Numbered from the stretch's first letter, positions 45,531 to 54,941 are shown. The stretch: DNA of 64,000 bases from Spirosoma panaciterrae DSM 21099 (GCF_000374025.1 NZ_KB893176.1:156393-220392), one strand, 5' to 3'. Numbers and translations: made by a program. The notes: a model not told the origin generated them from the letters alone.

Positions 45531-47276
45531 ATGGAAGCTATCGCCAACGTTATGCCGGAAGCCATTGAAACCGCCCCGGCCCCTACCTACATCAACGGTT
45601 CGCACGCCCTCATGCAGGCACTTGTGGCAGAGGGTGTCGATACCATTTTCGGCTATCCTGGTGGGGCAATTATGCCCGTCTATGATGCCTTATACGATTT
45701 TCAGGATCGTATCAATCACATTCTGGTTCGTCATGAACAGGGAGCTGGTCATGCAGCTGAAGGCTATGCCCGCGTAACAGGTCGGGCAGGGGTTTGCCTG
45801 GTAACCTCTGGGCCGGGAGCTACCAATCTGGTAACAGCCATTGCCGATGCGCTGATCGACTCGACGCCAATGGTCTGCATTGTTGGTCAGGTAGCGAAAA
45901 AACTGCTGGGTACGGATGCGTTTCAGGAGGCCGACGTTATGGGTGTAACGATGCCCATTACCAAATGGAACTACCAGATCACCAGTGCCGATGAAGTACC
46001 TGAGGTTATTTCAAAAGCATTTTACATTGCCCAGTCTGGTCGTCCGGGACCTGTGTTGATCGATATTACCAAAAGTGCCCAGCTGGAGCTGATGACCCAG
46101 TCATTTGCTTACGAGCGCTGCCAAAGCATCATTAGTTACAGACCTCGCCGTGTACCGAAGCCGGAACAGGTCGAAGCCGCAGCGAAGTTGATCAACAACG
46201 CCAAAAAACCCTATATACTGGTTGGGCATGGAGTCCAGATAGCTAAAGCCGAAGATGAACTCCGCGAGTTTGCCGAAAAAACGGGCATTCCGGTTGCAAC
46301 CACCTTACTCGGGCAATCTACGATCTCAACGGATCACCCGCTGTATGTAGGCTGGCTGGGTATGCATGGTAATTATGGCCCGAACGTAATGACCGATCAT
46401 GCCGATGTGATTATTGCCATCGGGATGCGTTTTGACGACCGTGTCACGGGCGACGCCAGCAAATACATAAAGCAGGCCAAGGTGGTCCATATCGAAATTG
46501 ACCCAGCCGAAATCGACAAAATTATCCGCGCCGATGCTCCAGTCGTCGGCGATGCCAAAGAAGTCCTGAAGGCCTTGATCCCGCTGGTCACGCCCAATGA
46601 CCACACCGTTTGGCGGAATGAATTCCGAAAATACGATGCTATTGAAAACGAAGCCATTACACAGCCTGAGCTGTCGAACCAGATGGGTAAAATCAAAATG
46701 GCAGAAGTGATCAATATGCTCTCTCAAAAAACAAAGGGTGAGTCGATCCTGGTCACCGATGTAGGGCAACACCAGATGATGGCATCGCGCTATTACCAGT
46801 TCCGTCGGCCCAATAGTCTGGTAACGTCGGGGGGTATGGGTACAATGGGCTTTGCTCTGCCAGCCGCTTTTGGAGCACAGGTAGGCGCCCCAGACCGTCA
46901 GGTGGTAGCCATTATCGGTGATGGTTGTTTCCAGATGACGCTCCAGGAACTAGGAACCATTGTTCAGAACAAGCAGCCTGTGAAAGCCATCATCCTGAAC
47001 AACAACTTCCTGGGTATGGTCCGTCAGTGGCAGCAGTTGTTTCACGAGCGTCGGTACTCATTTGTAGAGCTACAAAATCCTGATTTTGTAACGATTGCCA
47101 AAGGTTTTGGTATGGCCGGGCACACCTGTAACGAACGCGAAAGCTTATCCGATTCGCTCGATACTCTATTGAACTCCGATGGCCCGTATCTGCTGGAAGT
47201 CATTGTCGAAAAAGAAGAGAACGTGTTCCCGATGGTACCCGCAGGTGCCAGTGTCGCGCAAATCAGATTGAAATAG
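45531..47276 (+). CDS. ilvB: Acetolactate synthase large subunit
   Basis: A 581-residue thiamine-diphosphate enzyme making acetolactate or aceto-hydroxybutyrate. The start is IFGYPGGAIMPVYDAL with Glu in RHEQGAGHAAEGYAR. The thiamine-diphosphate motif is GDGCFQMTLQELGTIVQNKQPVKAIILNNN. The order ilvB-ilvN-ilvC fits the standard pathway. The ATG is 27 bases after the HepT stop, and no ilvB promoter is evident, so it depends on read-through from upstream. Confidence 0.98.
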   Translation: MEAIANVMPEAIETAPAPTYINGSHALMQALVAEGVDTIFGYPGGAIMPVYDALYDFQDRINHILVRHEQGAGHAAEGYARVTGRAGVCLVTSGPGATNLVTAIADALIDSTPMVCIVGQVAKKLLGTDAFQEADVMGVTMPITKWNYQITSADEVPEVISKAFYIAQSGRPGPVLIDITKSAQLELMTQSFAYERCQSIISYRPRRVPKPEQVEAAAKLINNAKKPYILVGHGVQIAKAEDELREFAEKTGIPVATTLLGQSTISTDHPLYVGWLGMHGNYGPNVMTDHADVIIAIGMRFDDRVTGDASKYIKQAKVVHIEIDPAEIDKIIRADAPVVGDAKEVLKALIPLVTPNDHTVWRNEFRKYDAIENEAITQPELSNQMGKIKMAEVINMLSQKTKGESILVTDVGQHQMMASRYYQFRRPNSLVTSGGMGTMGFALPAAFGAQVGAPDRQVVAIIGDGCFQMTLQELGTIVQNKQPVKAIILNNNFLGMVRQWQQLFHERRYSFVELQNPDFVTIAKGFGMAGHTCNERESLSDSLDTLLNSDGPYLLEVIVEKEENVFPMVPAGASVAQIRLK

Positions 47277-47421
47277 TCATTTAGTACTATGTCATAAACT
47301 AGTCATTTGCTTTCGGCATCGTTTATGGTGATCAATACAAATTGCTGTAAATACAACCCCTAAGAACGAAGTGAATGACCCTACATGGCAGCGAAGCCTA
47401 ATGACCCCGAATGACCATAAC

Positions 47422-47955
47422 ATGACAACATACACCATCTGCATATTTACGGAAAATACCATCGGGCTGCTCAACCGCATCACGATCATTTTTACCCGTC
47501 GACGCATCAACATCGAAAGCCTGACCGTGTCTGAAACGGAACGTAAAGGCGTATCGCGTTTCACAATCGTCATCAAGCATGAATCACGTGAAGAGGTCGA
47601 AAAGCTCGTCCGTCAGATTCGTAAGATCGTTGAAGTGCTGGCCGTATTCGGTTACCTGAACGACGAAATTGTTTTCAATGAAATAGCGCTGTTCAAAGTG
47701 TCGACCGGGTTGGGTAGCAAACCCCTCGATGTCGAAACCATTAACCAGCAATACAAAGCCTGGGTTGTTTACTGGGGTCTCGACTACGTGATTATCGAGA
47801 AAACAGGCAATGACACCGAGATTTTCGAGTTTTTCAATTACATCAAACGACACGAGATTCTGGAATTTGTCCGCTCAGGCCGTGTAGCGGTTGGCAAAAC
47901 CGAGAAGGGGCTTGTTGAATACCTTCCCGAAGCCGACTGGGCGTATTATATGTAA
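47422..47955 (+). CDS. ilvN: Acetolactate synthase small (regulatory) subunit
   Basis: A 177-residue protein. I prefer the ATG at 47422 (MTTYTICIFTENTIGLLNRI), since the earlier in-frame ATG at 47371 adds residues outside the family. The N-terminal ACT domain (residues about 1-75) binds valine for feedback control; RRRINIESLTVSETERKGVSRFTIVIKH is typical. The second domain has KYRFEIFEFFNYIKRHEILEFVRSGRVAV-like sequence (about 100-160). It lies 145 bases downstream of ilvB. The function is to activate and inhibit the IlvB catalytic subunit. Confidence 0.96.
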   Translation: MTTYTICIFTENTIGLLNRITIIFTRRRINIESLTVSETERKGVSRFTIVIKHESREEVEKLVRQIRKIVEVLAVFGYLNDEIVFNEIALFKVSTGLGSKPLDVETINQQYKAWVVYWGLDYVIIEKTGNDTEIFEFFNYIKRHEILEFVRSGRVAVGKTEKGLVEYLPEADWAYYM

Positions 47956-48030
47956 ACAAAGTCATTCCTGAACCGGACTGGCACTAACCAAGTAGTAACC
48001 CCCAAATCAGAGTACAAAACCAATTAAACA

Positions 48031-49074
48031 ATGGCAACGATTAATTTCGGAGGAGTTGAGGAGCAAGTTGTGACACGGGAAGAGTTCCCGCTGGAAAAAG
48101 CCCGCGAGGTGCTGGCAAATGAAGTGATCGCCGTGATTGGCTATGGCGTACAGGGCCCTGGTCAGTCGCTCAACATGCGCGACAACGGTTTCAACGTGAT
48201 TGTTGGCCAGCGGAAAGGCAAAACCTACGACAAAGCCGTAGCGGATGGCTGGGTTCCAGGCGAAACACTGTTCGAAATCGAAGAGGCTCTCGAAAAAGGC
48301 ACCATTATCTGCTTCCTGCTTTCCGATGCTGCTCAGATCGAGCTCTGGCCAACTGTAAAAGCCGCTCTTAAGCCCGGCAAATCGCTGTATTTCTCGCACG
48401 GATTTGGCGTAACCTATAAAGAGAAAACCGGCATTGTTCCACCCGCCGATGTTGACGTATTCCTGGTTGCTCCGAAAGGATCAGGCACATCCCTGCGTCG
48501 TCTGTTTGTAGAAGGTAAGGGGCTGAACTCGTCGTTCGCTGTTTACCAGGATGCATCGGGCAATGCTCGCACCAAAGCCATCGCGATGGGTATCGGTGTT
48601 GGTTCAGGTTATCTGTTCGAAACCGATTTCTACAAAGAAGTAACCTCCGACCTGACTGGCGAACGGGGTACGCTGATGGGTGCCATCCAGGGTATCTTTG
48701 CCGCTCAGTATGAAGTACTGCGTGCCAATGGCCATAGCCCATCCGAAGCCTTCAACGAAACGGTAGAAGAACTGACCCAATCGCTGATGCCGCTGGTAGC
48801 CGAAAACGGTATGGACTGGATGTACGCCAACTGCTCGACTACCGCCCAGCGTGGTGCCCTCGACTGGTGGAAACCTTTTCGCGATGCAACCAAACCCGTG
48901 TTTGAACAACTGTACAACTCGGTAAAATCGCAGGAGCAGGCCGAAATCAGCATCACCCGCAATTCGCAGCCCGATTACCGTGAGAAACTCGAAGTAGAAC
49001 TGGCCGAACTGCGTGACTCTGAAATGTGGCAGGCTGGTGCCGCCGTACGCTCGCTGCGCCCAGAACGTAGCTAG
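48031..49074 (+). CDS. ilvC: Ketol-acid reductoisomerase
   Basis: A 347-residue enzyme that converts acetolactate to dihydroxy-isovalerate, with NADPH. The nucleotide motif is AVIGYGVQGPGQSLNMRDNG and the cofactor loop VGQRKGKTYDKA. The substrate-binding part has GVGSGYLFETDFYKEVTSDLTGERGTLMGAIQGIFAAQYEV, with conserved Asp and Glu metal ligands. It is a class I (short) form. It lies 75 bases after ilvN, and the palindrome at 49094-49169 follows its stop. Confidence 0.98.
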   Translation: MATINFGGVEEQVVTREEFPLEKAREVLANEVIAVIGYGVQGPGQSLNMRDNGFNVIVGQRKGKTYDKAVADGWVPGETLFEIEEALEKGTIICFLLSDAAQIELWPTVKAALKPGKSLYFSHGFGVTYKEKTGIVPPADVDVFLVAPKGSGTSLRRLFVEGKGLNSSFAVYQDASGNARTKAIAMGIGVGSGYLFETDFYKEVTSDLTGERGTLMGAIQGIFAAQYEVLRANGHSPSEAFNETVEELTQSLMPLVAENGMDWMYANCSTTAQRGALDWWKPFRDATKPVFEQLYNSVKSQEQAEISITRNSQPDYREKLEVELAELRDSEMWQAGAAVRSLRPERS

Positions 49075-49093
49075 TCTAAAGCCAATAGTACAG

Positions 49094-49169
49094 GAATGTA
49101 CAATGAATAATGTAAATTTGAGGAAATGGGCAGCCATTGCTTCATCAATACATTACTCATTGTACATTC
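49094..49169. repeat. Palindrome (GTACAATGA words) between ilvC and ilvA
   Basis: The arms 49094-49114 and 49149-49169 pair at 20 of 21 positions (left arm begins GAATGTACAATGAATAATG). It lies in the ilvC-ilvA gap and ends 12 bases before the ilvA start. A long hairpin here could partly terminate the ilv transcript. Confidence 0.82.
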
Positions 49170-49181
49170 TTCTTTTTCACC

Positions 49182-50447
49182 GTGGTTGATACAAGCTCAA
49201 CAGTGACTTTTCCCGATCTCGATACGATCTATCTGGCGGCCAAACGACTCCAAGGAGTAGCCGTTCATACACCGTTACAGGAAAATGTGAATCTCTCCGA
49301 CCGCTACGGGGCCAATATCTACCTCAAACGCGAAGATTTGCAGGTTGTCCGGTCCTATAAAATTCGGGGAGCGTACAATAAGATGGCCAGTCTGCCTGCC
49401 GAAGCCCTCGCTAAAGGTGTGGTATGCGCCAGTGCGGGCAACCATGCGCAGGGTTTGGCCTACGCCTGCCGAAAAATGGCCGTTCGCGGCACCATTTTCA
49501 TGCCCACTACTACGCCCAACCAGAAAATCAAACAGGTAAAATTGTTTGGGAAAGAGTTTGTGGAAGTGGTTTTGGTGGGCGATACCTACGACGACGCATT
49601 CTATGCCGCCATGGAGTTCGTCAAAACGCACGATAGCACGTTTGTCCATCCTTTCGATGATGTGCTGGTAATGGAGGGACAGGGAACCGTCGGACTGGAA
49701 ATCTTCAAGGACTCCAACGTGAAGATTGATTACCTGCTAATGGCTATTGGCGGGGGCGGTTTGGCCGCTGGGGTATCAACGGTGTTCAAGCAGTTAAGTC
49801 CGAAAACAAAGCTGATCGGGGTAGAGCCCCTGGGTTCGCCTTCGATGAAAGTATCGATCGAAGAAGGCCACGTAATCGCGCTCGATAAGATCGACAAATT
49901 TGTGGATGGTGCTGCCGTAAAACGACCCGGCGACATTACGTTCGAAGTATGTCGTAAAAATCTTGACCGTATCCTGCTCATTCCGGAAGGTAAAGTGTGC
50001 ACCACCATCCTGAAACTGTACGATGAAGATGCCATAGTTGCCGAACCGGCTGGTGCGCTGACGATTGCCGCGCTGGATATGATCAAAGATGAGATTCGGG
50101 GCAAAACCGTAGTTTGTCTGGTTAGTGGTGGCAATAACGATATTACCCGTACCGAAGAGATCAAAGAACGGTCGTTATTATACGAAGGGCTGAAACATTA
50201 TTTTATCATTCGATTTCCCCAGAGGTCGGGCGCTTTCCGCGACTTTCTCAACGTACTTGGCCCCGAAGACGACATCACGCGGTTTGAATACACCAAGAAA
50301 ACCAATCGGGAAACCGGCCCGGCTGTAGTAGGCATCGAATTGAAGCATCGCGAAGATTTTGAGTCGCTCATCCAGCGAATGGAAGCCCAAAACATTGTAT
50401 ACGAGTACCTCAACGACCAACCGGATTTGTTTCAGTTTTTAGTGTAA
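49182..50447 (+). CDS. ilvA: Threonine dehydratase (biosynthetic)
   Basis: A 421-residue PLP enzyme. I start at the GTG at 49182 (VDTSSTVTFPDLDTIYLAAKRL), because the longer frame from TTG 49137 only translates the preceding palindrome. The PLP Lys is in VVRSYKIRGAYNK and the Gly-rich loop is LLMAIGGGGLAAG. The C-terminal part (about 325-421) is an ACT-like regulatory domain that senses isoleucine. The enzyme deaminates threonine to 2-oxobutanoate for isoleucine synthesis. The window also has cimA, which gives a second route to the same intermediate. Confidence 0.95.
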   Translation: MVDTSSTVTFPDLDTIYLAAKRLQGVAVHTPLQENVNLSDRYGANIYLKREDLQVVRSYKIRGAYNKMASLPAEALAKGVVCASAGNHAQGLAYACRKMAVRGTIFMPTTTPNQKIKQVKLFGKEFVEVVLVGDTYDDAFYAAMEFVKTHDSTFVHPFDDVLVMEGQGTVGLEIFKDSNVKIDYLLMAIGGGGLAAGVSTVFKQLSPKTKLIGVEPLGSPSMKVSIEEGHVIALDKIDKFVDGAAVKRPGDITFEVCRKNLDRILLIPEGKVCTTILKLYDEDAIVAEPAGALTIAALDMIKDEIRGKTVVCLVSGGNNDITRTEEIKERSLLYEGLKHYFIIRFPQRSGAFRDFLNVLGPEDDITRFEYTKKTNRETGPAVVGIELKHREDFESLIQRMEAQNIVYEYLNDQPDLFQFLV

Positions 50448-50467
50448 CCCACTAAACGACAAATACC

Positions 50468-50785
50468 ATGATAACTGCCGTTCAAAATAAACAGCAAGCT
50501 TTCGAGCGTATTCAGGCCCACCAGAATAAATTAAAACAATTTGGCGCGGCTCGTCTGGGCCTTTTTGGCTCATTTGTTCGCGATGAGCAACAAACAGACA
50601 GTGACGTTGATCTAGTTGTTGAGTTTAAGCCAGGTGCCAAAAAACTCCATAATTTCCTGGATATGGCCGATTATCTTGAAGAAGTAATGGCGCGTAAAGT
50701 TGATTTACTCACCTGGGATGGAATGGCAGAGTTCGTCCGCAAACACGTTGCCAATGAAGTTGAATACATCACCTTTGCTGATTGA
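50468..50785 (+). CDS. mntA: MntA-type nucleotidyltransferase antitoxin (second pair)
   Basis: A 105-residue nucleotidyltransferase with the same signature as the first: LGLFGSFVRDEQQTDSDVD (GSX10DXD), and RKVDLLTWDG supplying a third Asp. It begins 20 bases after ilvA. Its stop overlaps the HEPN start by about 32 bases. The pair is clearly diverged from the first one (44858-45503), so the two are separate acquisitions rather than a recent duplication. Confidence 0.9.
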   Translation: MITAVQNKQQAFERIQAHQNKLKQFGAARLGLFGSFVRDEQQTDSDVDLVVEFKPGAKKLHNFLDMADYLEEVMARKVDLLTWDGMAEFVRKHVANEVEYITFAD

Positions 50786-51125
50786 TTTTCTAAAGCATAT
50801 CCAATCCGAACTTGGTTATATTATCAGGGCCACAGCCAATCTGGATGCAGACAGCTTGTTATCCGACGAGACAAAAAGCCGTGCTGTTACCCACAGTTTG
50901 CTAATTGTTGGCGAAGCCTGTAAAAGAGTTCCTGATGAGTTTCGGTTCGGCCATCCAGAATTTGACTGGCGAGGATTCGCAGGGCTACGAGACCGACTTA
51001 TCCATCATTATTGGGGGATCGACCAAACGCTCTTTTGGGAAGCCGTGACCGTTGATGTACCTACCAATAAAGAATGGATTGATGTAATTATTGAGCGCGA
51101 ATCAGCTAAGCTCTCTAGTGAGTAA
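50754..51125 (+). CDS. hepT: HepT-type HEPN ribonuclease toxin (second pair)
   Basis: A 123-residue DUF86/HEPN protein. I use the ATG at 50754 (MKLNTSPLLIDFLKHIQSELG), which lies within the nucleotidyltransferase gene; the start is a guess by comparison with the first HepT. The RX4HXY motif is RDRLIHHY (Arg79, His84, Tyr86). LLIVGEACKRVPDEFR and WRGFAGLRDR are family features. It is likely to be an RNA-cutting toxin neutralised by AMPylation. It ends 13 bases before the AraC regulator gene. Confidence 0.87.
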   Translation: MKLNTSPLLIDFLKHIQSELGYIIRATANLDADSLLSDETKSRAVTHSLLIVGEACKRVPDEFRFGHPEFDWRGFAGLRDRLIHHYWGIDQTLFWEAVTVDVPTNKEWIDVIIERESAKLSSE

Positions 51126-51138
51126 CATTCCTTCATTT

Positions 51139-52056
51139 ATGCTTCGTGTCCCTTCGTCCATACAGCCCGATCAGTTTCAGTCGCTGAACATCCAACGTCC
51201 CGATGGGTCAGAAATGACGTTTGTGGCCTATCGGAGCGACGTGTACCCCGAACGGAATGAAGTTTTTTTTGAAGAACCTGCTGTCATTGTCGTGCTGGAA
51301 GGCGAAAAGAAATTTAGCTCACCTACGCAGGAATTGCATGTACGTAAAGGCGACATTCTGTTTTTCCAGCGGGGTTGCTACTCCATGAACGAGTCCATCG
51401 ATAACAGCTACCGCAGCCTGGTTTTTTTCGTAAACGAGCGGCTTCTAAAAGAATTCGTTGGGCAGCATCTGACTTTATTTCCGGCTACTTCGATTAGTGT
51501 ACCAGCCGATCTGATTCTTGCCTACTCATCGTCTGCCGCCTTCACCACCTTTATCGACTCACTATTGCCGTATTTTGGCTCCAGAACCCCTTACCTCAAC
51601 GAATTTCTCCGGCTAAAATCCCAGGAATTACTACTTCATCTGCTGGAACTGGATACAAAAACGCAACTACAGTCCATTCTGTGGCACATTTATCAGGGGC
51701 AGAAAACCGACCTGGATTATCTGATGAGCACCTACCTGCTTAAACCCCTTTCGATGAACGAACTAGCCCGGTTATCGGGCCGGAGCCTCTCGGCATTCAA
51801 GCGTGACTTCGAAGCTCATTTTCGAACCGCACCGGGGCAATGGATTCGCCGAAAACGCCTGGAACACGCCCATTTCCTCCTTCGGAATACGACCCAGAAT
51901 GTATCGGAAGTAAGCCTGGAAATTGGCTACGAGAGCGTGTCGCATTTTATTAAAGCCTACAAAAACCAATACGGCTTTACCCCTAAACAAGCCCATCAAA
52001 ATCCCACGGCGTTACCCCCGACCACTTTAGCGTCAAAAATGCTGCAAGCGATGTAG
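51139..52056 (+). CDS. AraC-family transcriptional regulator
   Basis: A 305-residue regulator. I use the ATG at 51139 (MLRVPSSIQPDQFQSL) rather than a TTG inside the HepT gene. The N-terminal part is a cupin-like sensor (VIVVLEGEKKFSSPTQELHVRKGDILFF). The DNA-binding region is LARLSGRSLSAFKRDFEAHFRTAPGQWIRRKRLEHAHFLL, followed by VSLEIGYESVSHFIKAYKNQYGFTP. It is a paralog of the regulator at 8027-8833. With the Crp-like gene 33 bases downstream, it may control the fused oxidase gene. Confidence 0.9.
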   Translation: MLRVPSSIQPDQFQSLNIQRPDGSEMTFVAYRSDVYPERNEVFFEEPAVIVVLEGEKKFSSPTQELHVRKGDILFFQRGCYSMNESIDNSYRSLVFFVNERLLKEFVGQHLTLFPATSISVPADLILAYSSSAAFTTFIDSLLPYFGSRTPYLNEFLRLKSQELLLHLLELDTKTQLQSILWHIYQGQKTDLDYLMSTYLLKPLSMNELARLSGRSLSAFKRDFEAHFRTAPGQWIRRKRLEHAHFLLRNTTQNVSEVSLEIGYESVSHFIKAYKNQYGFTPKQAHQNPTALPPTTLASKMLQAM

Positions 52057-52089
52057 TCCTCTAGTCTAAACGACACATCCCGGCAAGCC

Positions 52090-52674
52090 ATGCTACCACC
52101 CTACCTTATTGCCGAACTGAACAAAGCAAATGTAGCTCCCCACTCGTTGGAAAATATCTTCCAGTACGTTTCGTTTCTGGACGTAAAAAATCAAACCCAG
52201 CTCATCCGGCCCGGGCAGGTATGCGACCAAATCTATTTCGTTATGTCGGGGAGTTTTGTGTGCCGGTACATTGACGAAGACCTGGAGATCGAAAAAACGA
52301 TCAACTTCTTTATGGAAGATTTTCACCCGTTTATGAGCTGCGTCGACAGTTTCTTTTCGGGCGAAAAAACCAGGTGTGAACTACGGGCCATCGCTCATTC
52401 AACTGTACTGGCCCTGAACAAACATAAATTCGAATCGCTGATCGATACCGACCTGAACCTGTTTCGGTTCTATCATTCGGTCGTCACAACAGCTTTGCAG
52501 GAAGAAAACGATTTCAAACTCAAAATCATTTCCTATACGTCGGAGCAGCTTTATCAATATCTGATCAGCACCTTTCCGATTATTATCCAGCGTGTGCCTT
52601 CTCGTTTCATTGCCGAGTTTATGGGAATTTCGCCCGAATGGTTGAGCAAGCTGAAACATAAGTATAGAGATTAG
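52090..52674 (+). CDS. Crp/Fnr-like regulator (cyclic-nucleotide-binding domain)
   Basis: A 194-residue protein. The cNMP-binding-like beta-roll covers about residues 20-115 (TQLIRPGQVCDQIYFVMSGSFVCRYIDEDLEIEKTINFF), with some binding residues replaced, so it may not bind cAMP. The C-terminal part carries a helix-turn-helix (RVPSRFIAEFMGISPEWLSKLKHKYRD). This short Crp form is common in Bacteroidota, often next to genes for one enzyme. It lies 107 bases before the PhlG-FAD-oxidase fusion and follows the AraC gene. Confidence 0.88.
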   Translation: MLPPYLIAELNKANVAPHSLENIFQYVSFLDVKNQTQLIRPGQVCDQIYFVMSGSFVCRYIDEDLEIEKTINFFMEDFHPFMSCVDSFFSGEKTRCELRAIAHSTVLALNKHKFESLIDTDLNLFRFYHSVVTTALQEENDFKLKIISYTSEQLYQYLISTFPIIIQRVPSRFIAEFMGISPEWLSKLKHKYRD

Positions 52675-52781
52675 CCAGAATAAGCCGTTTCTTCCCGGTC
52701 AATGCATTTCTTGAATTAATTCAAGTGTTGCTCCTGATGCATTCCGGTAGGTTTGAGCCATCATTTTAACATCTCAAACCA

Positions 52782-54941
52782 ATGGCAAAAGAATACCTTG
52801 GCTACCAGTCGCCCGACTATGCCACCCCATTCGCTACCTTCTACAACGAAGCGTTTCTGCCGCTAGCCTTGCCTATTCAGGAAGCTTTAGCCCATTCACC
52901 ACTCGAGCCAGAACGCTTACCCGCCTTTGCAGCCGCTCGCTATCTGGAAACCGAAGGATATACCGACTGTGAAAACGGCTATACCCAATACCAAGACGGT
53001 AGTATTCACGTAGCTGTCCGCACAGTTATGCCCAACGTAACCCCACCCATGTGGGATTGGTGGTTTGGCTGGCATGGTTGTCAGGATAGCCGCTATAAAC
53101 TGTGGCATCCGAAAGCGCATGTGAGCGCTCGTTGGGAAGATGGGCAAAATGATGTAGCGTATATAGGCCGCCATTCTATTATCAAAGAATATATCGGCAA
53201 AGAGTTGCAGGATGCTATGATCCAGTTTCAATCGCCCACTGATTTTGGGTTTTCGTTCGACGCGGTCAACCATCCCGAAAAAGCCGTGTATATCTGCGCT
53301 CGTCTGGGGCACCCCACCCTCCCGGTCGATTACGGCTATCTGGTACATCAGATTCGGGCCATTGAGGGCGGTTCAGAAATGCGTTCCCGCTTTTGGGTAG
53401 GCGGTCAATACGTGAGTGTTCGAAAAACGGGAATACTGGCCGATCTGGCTTCTGAATTTATCCGCAAGGTCAGGTCATTACCCCAAAACTTTGCTCCCGA
53501 CTTACTCCAGCACTGTGCCGAAGAGATGACGCATCTGGCCGCTTTCCTGCCCGCTTTGTATGCCGAAAACAACCGAAAATCCGATGACTTGCAGGTTGCG
53601 GGCCTCGTTACCCGACGCTCCGACGCGGGCTTTGACCAACTGGTCATGGGTACGTTATTCAACAAAATCGACCCCGGCAAACGACCCGATCTGGTTGTTG
53701 AGCCGAAAAGTGTTCAGGATATTATCGCCACGCTCAGGTACGCCCGGTCGGTAGGTAAAAAAATTACTGTTTGCTCGGGAGGGCATAGTTTTAGTGCCAA
53801 CCACCTGCGTAACAATAGTGTGCTGATTCTGATGAAAAACTTCAATCAGTACGAGATCAATGCCGATGCCATGACGGCCAAAGCAGAGCCGGGTGTAGGA
53901 GGTAGCGTTCTGATGCAGGAACTGTATAAACACAATCTGTTTTTTCCGGCAGGTCACTGCAAAGGCGTCTGCATTGGCGGTTATCTGTTGCAGGGAGGCT
54001 ACGGCTGGAATGGTCGAAAGCTAGGAATTGCCTGCCAAAGCGTGATTGGGCTTGACATTATCACAGCCGACGGCGAACTGGTACATGCCAATGCCGATCA
54101 ACATGCGGATCTGTTCTGGGCAGCACGAGGGGCAGGGCCAGGCTTTTTCGGCATCGTTATCTGCTTTCATCTGAAACTGTATCCGTTGCCTAAATACCGC
54201 GCCATTATTGCGCACGATTTTTCGATGAAGCATCTGGAAGACGTATACCGTTGGGCGTATGAAGTAGGGCCGGGTATTCCCAATGCGGTAGAATTCCAGA
54301 TGATTATGAGCAACAATATGCTCAGTGTGCTGGGGCCGGGTATCGAAGCCATCGCGCCCATTTTTGCCGATACCCAGGAGGAATACGAAGAAGCGATGGC
54401 GTTCATGAAAAACAGCCCGATCAAACGTAAAGCCATCATTGCCACGCCAGCTTTCAATCCGGGTATCGACATGCTGTATAAAACAACCATGACCCATTAT
54501 CCCGAAAACTGTTACTGGGGTGTGGATAACATGTGGACACACGCCCCGCTCGATGACTTAATGCCGTTTATCAAAGAGATTTCGAGAACCTTACCACCGG
54601 CACCGTCGCATTTTCTGTGGCTCAACTGGCATCCGGGTAGTCTATCGACCGATATGGCCTACTCCAACGAAGACAATACGTATCTGGCCCTGTATGGAAA
54701 CTGGCAAAATGCAGAAGATACCGCAACATATGGTGATTGGGCGGCCAATATGATGCGGCAGATGGCACACCTTTCTACAGGCATCCAACTGGCCGACGAA
54801 GGTTTGCATAAACGCACAGCCCCTTTTCTGTCGGACGGTCATCTCAAAAAACTCCAGCAAATACGCGCCCAACGCGACCCGAACGGCCTTTTTTATGAGT
54901 GGCACAGCCGTCCGGCTATAAACGAATCAGCGCTTTCCTAA
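52782..54941 (+). CDS. Fusion of a PhlG-like C-C hydrolase domain with a berberine-bridge-type FAD oxidase
   Basis: A 719-residue soluble protein with two clear parts. Residues 1-265 resemble the diacetylphloroglucinol hydrolase (PhlG) family: MWDWWFGWHG (90-99), YKLWHPKAHVS with His109 and His113, a candidate acidic ligand at Glu136 or Glu141, and HCAEE (His244, Glu248), giving the zinc-ligand layout of PhlG (H, E, HxxxE). Residues about 285-719 are an FAD_binding_4/BBE oxidase: SGGHSFS with His335, AGHCKGVCIGG with Cys393 positioned for bicovalent flavin, and a C-terminal RDPNGLFYEWHSRP. A PhlG-oxidase fusion is new to me. It could cleave and oxidise an aromatic ketone such as an acylphloroglucinol. 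Confidence 0.85.
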   Translation: MAKEYLGYQSPDYATPFATFYNEAFLPLALPIQEALAHSPLEPERLPAFAAARYLETEGYTDCENGYTQYQDGSIHVAVRTVMPNVTPPMWDWWFGWHGCQDSRYKLWHPKAHVSARWEDGQNDVAYIGRHSIIKEYIGKELQDAMIQFQSPTDFGFSFDAVNHPEKAVYICARLGHPTLPVDYGYLVHQIRAIEGGSEMRSRFWVGGQYVSVRKTGILADLASEFIRKVRSLPQNFAPDLLQHCAEEMTHLAAFLPALYAENNRKSDDLQVAGLVTRRSDAGFDQLVMGTLFNKIDPGKRPDLVVEPKSVQDIIATLRYARSVGKKITVCSGGHSFSANHLRNNSVLILMKNFNQYEINADAMTAKAEPGVGGSVLMQELYKHNLFFPAGHCKGVCIGGYLLQGGYGWNGRKLGIACQSVIGLDIITADGELVHANADQHADLFWAARGAGPGFFGIVICFHLKLYPLPKYRAIIAHDFSMKHLEDVYRWAYEVGPGIPNAVEFQMIMSNNMLSVLGPGIEAIAPIFADTQEEYEEAMAFMKNSPIKRKAIIATPAFNPGIDMLYKTTMTHYPENCYWGVDNMWTHAPLDDLMPFIKEISRTLPPAPSHFLWLNWHPGSLSTDMAYSNEDNTYLALYGNWQNAEDTATYGDWAANMMRQMAHLSTGIQLADEGLHKRTAPFLSDGHLKKLQQIRAQRDPNGLFYEWHSRPAINESALS

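Noticed and set aside
49137..49181. N-terminal extension of ilvA from a TTG codon
   Set aside because: It only translates one arm of the intergenic palindrome, and threonine dehydratases start near the GTG at 49182.
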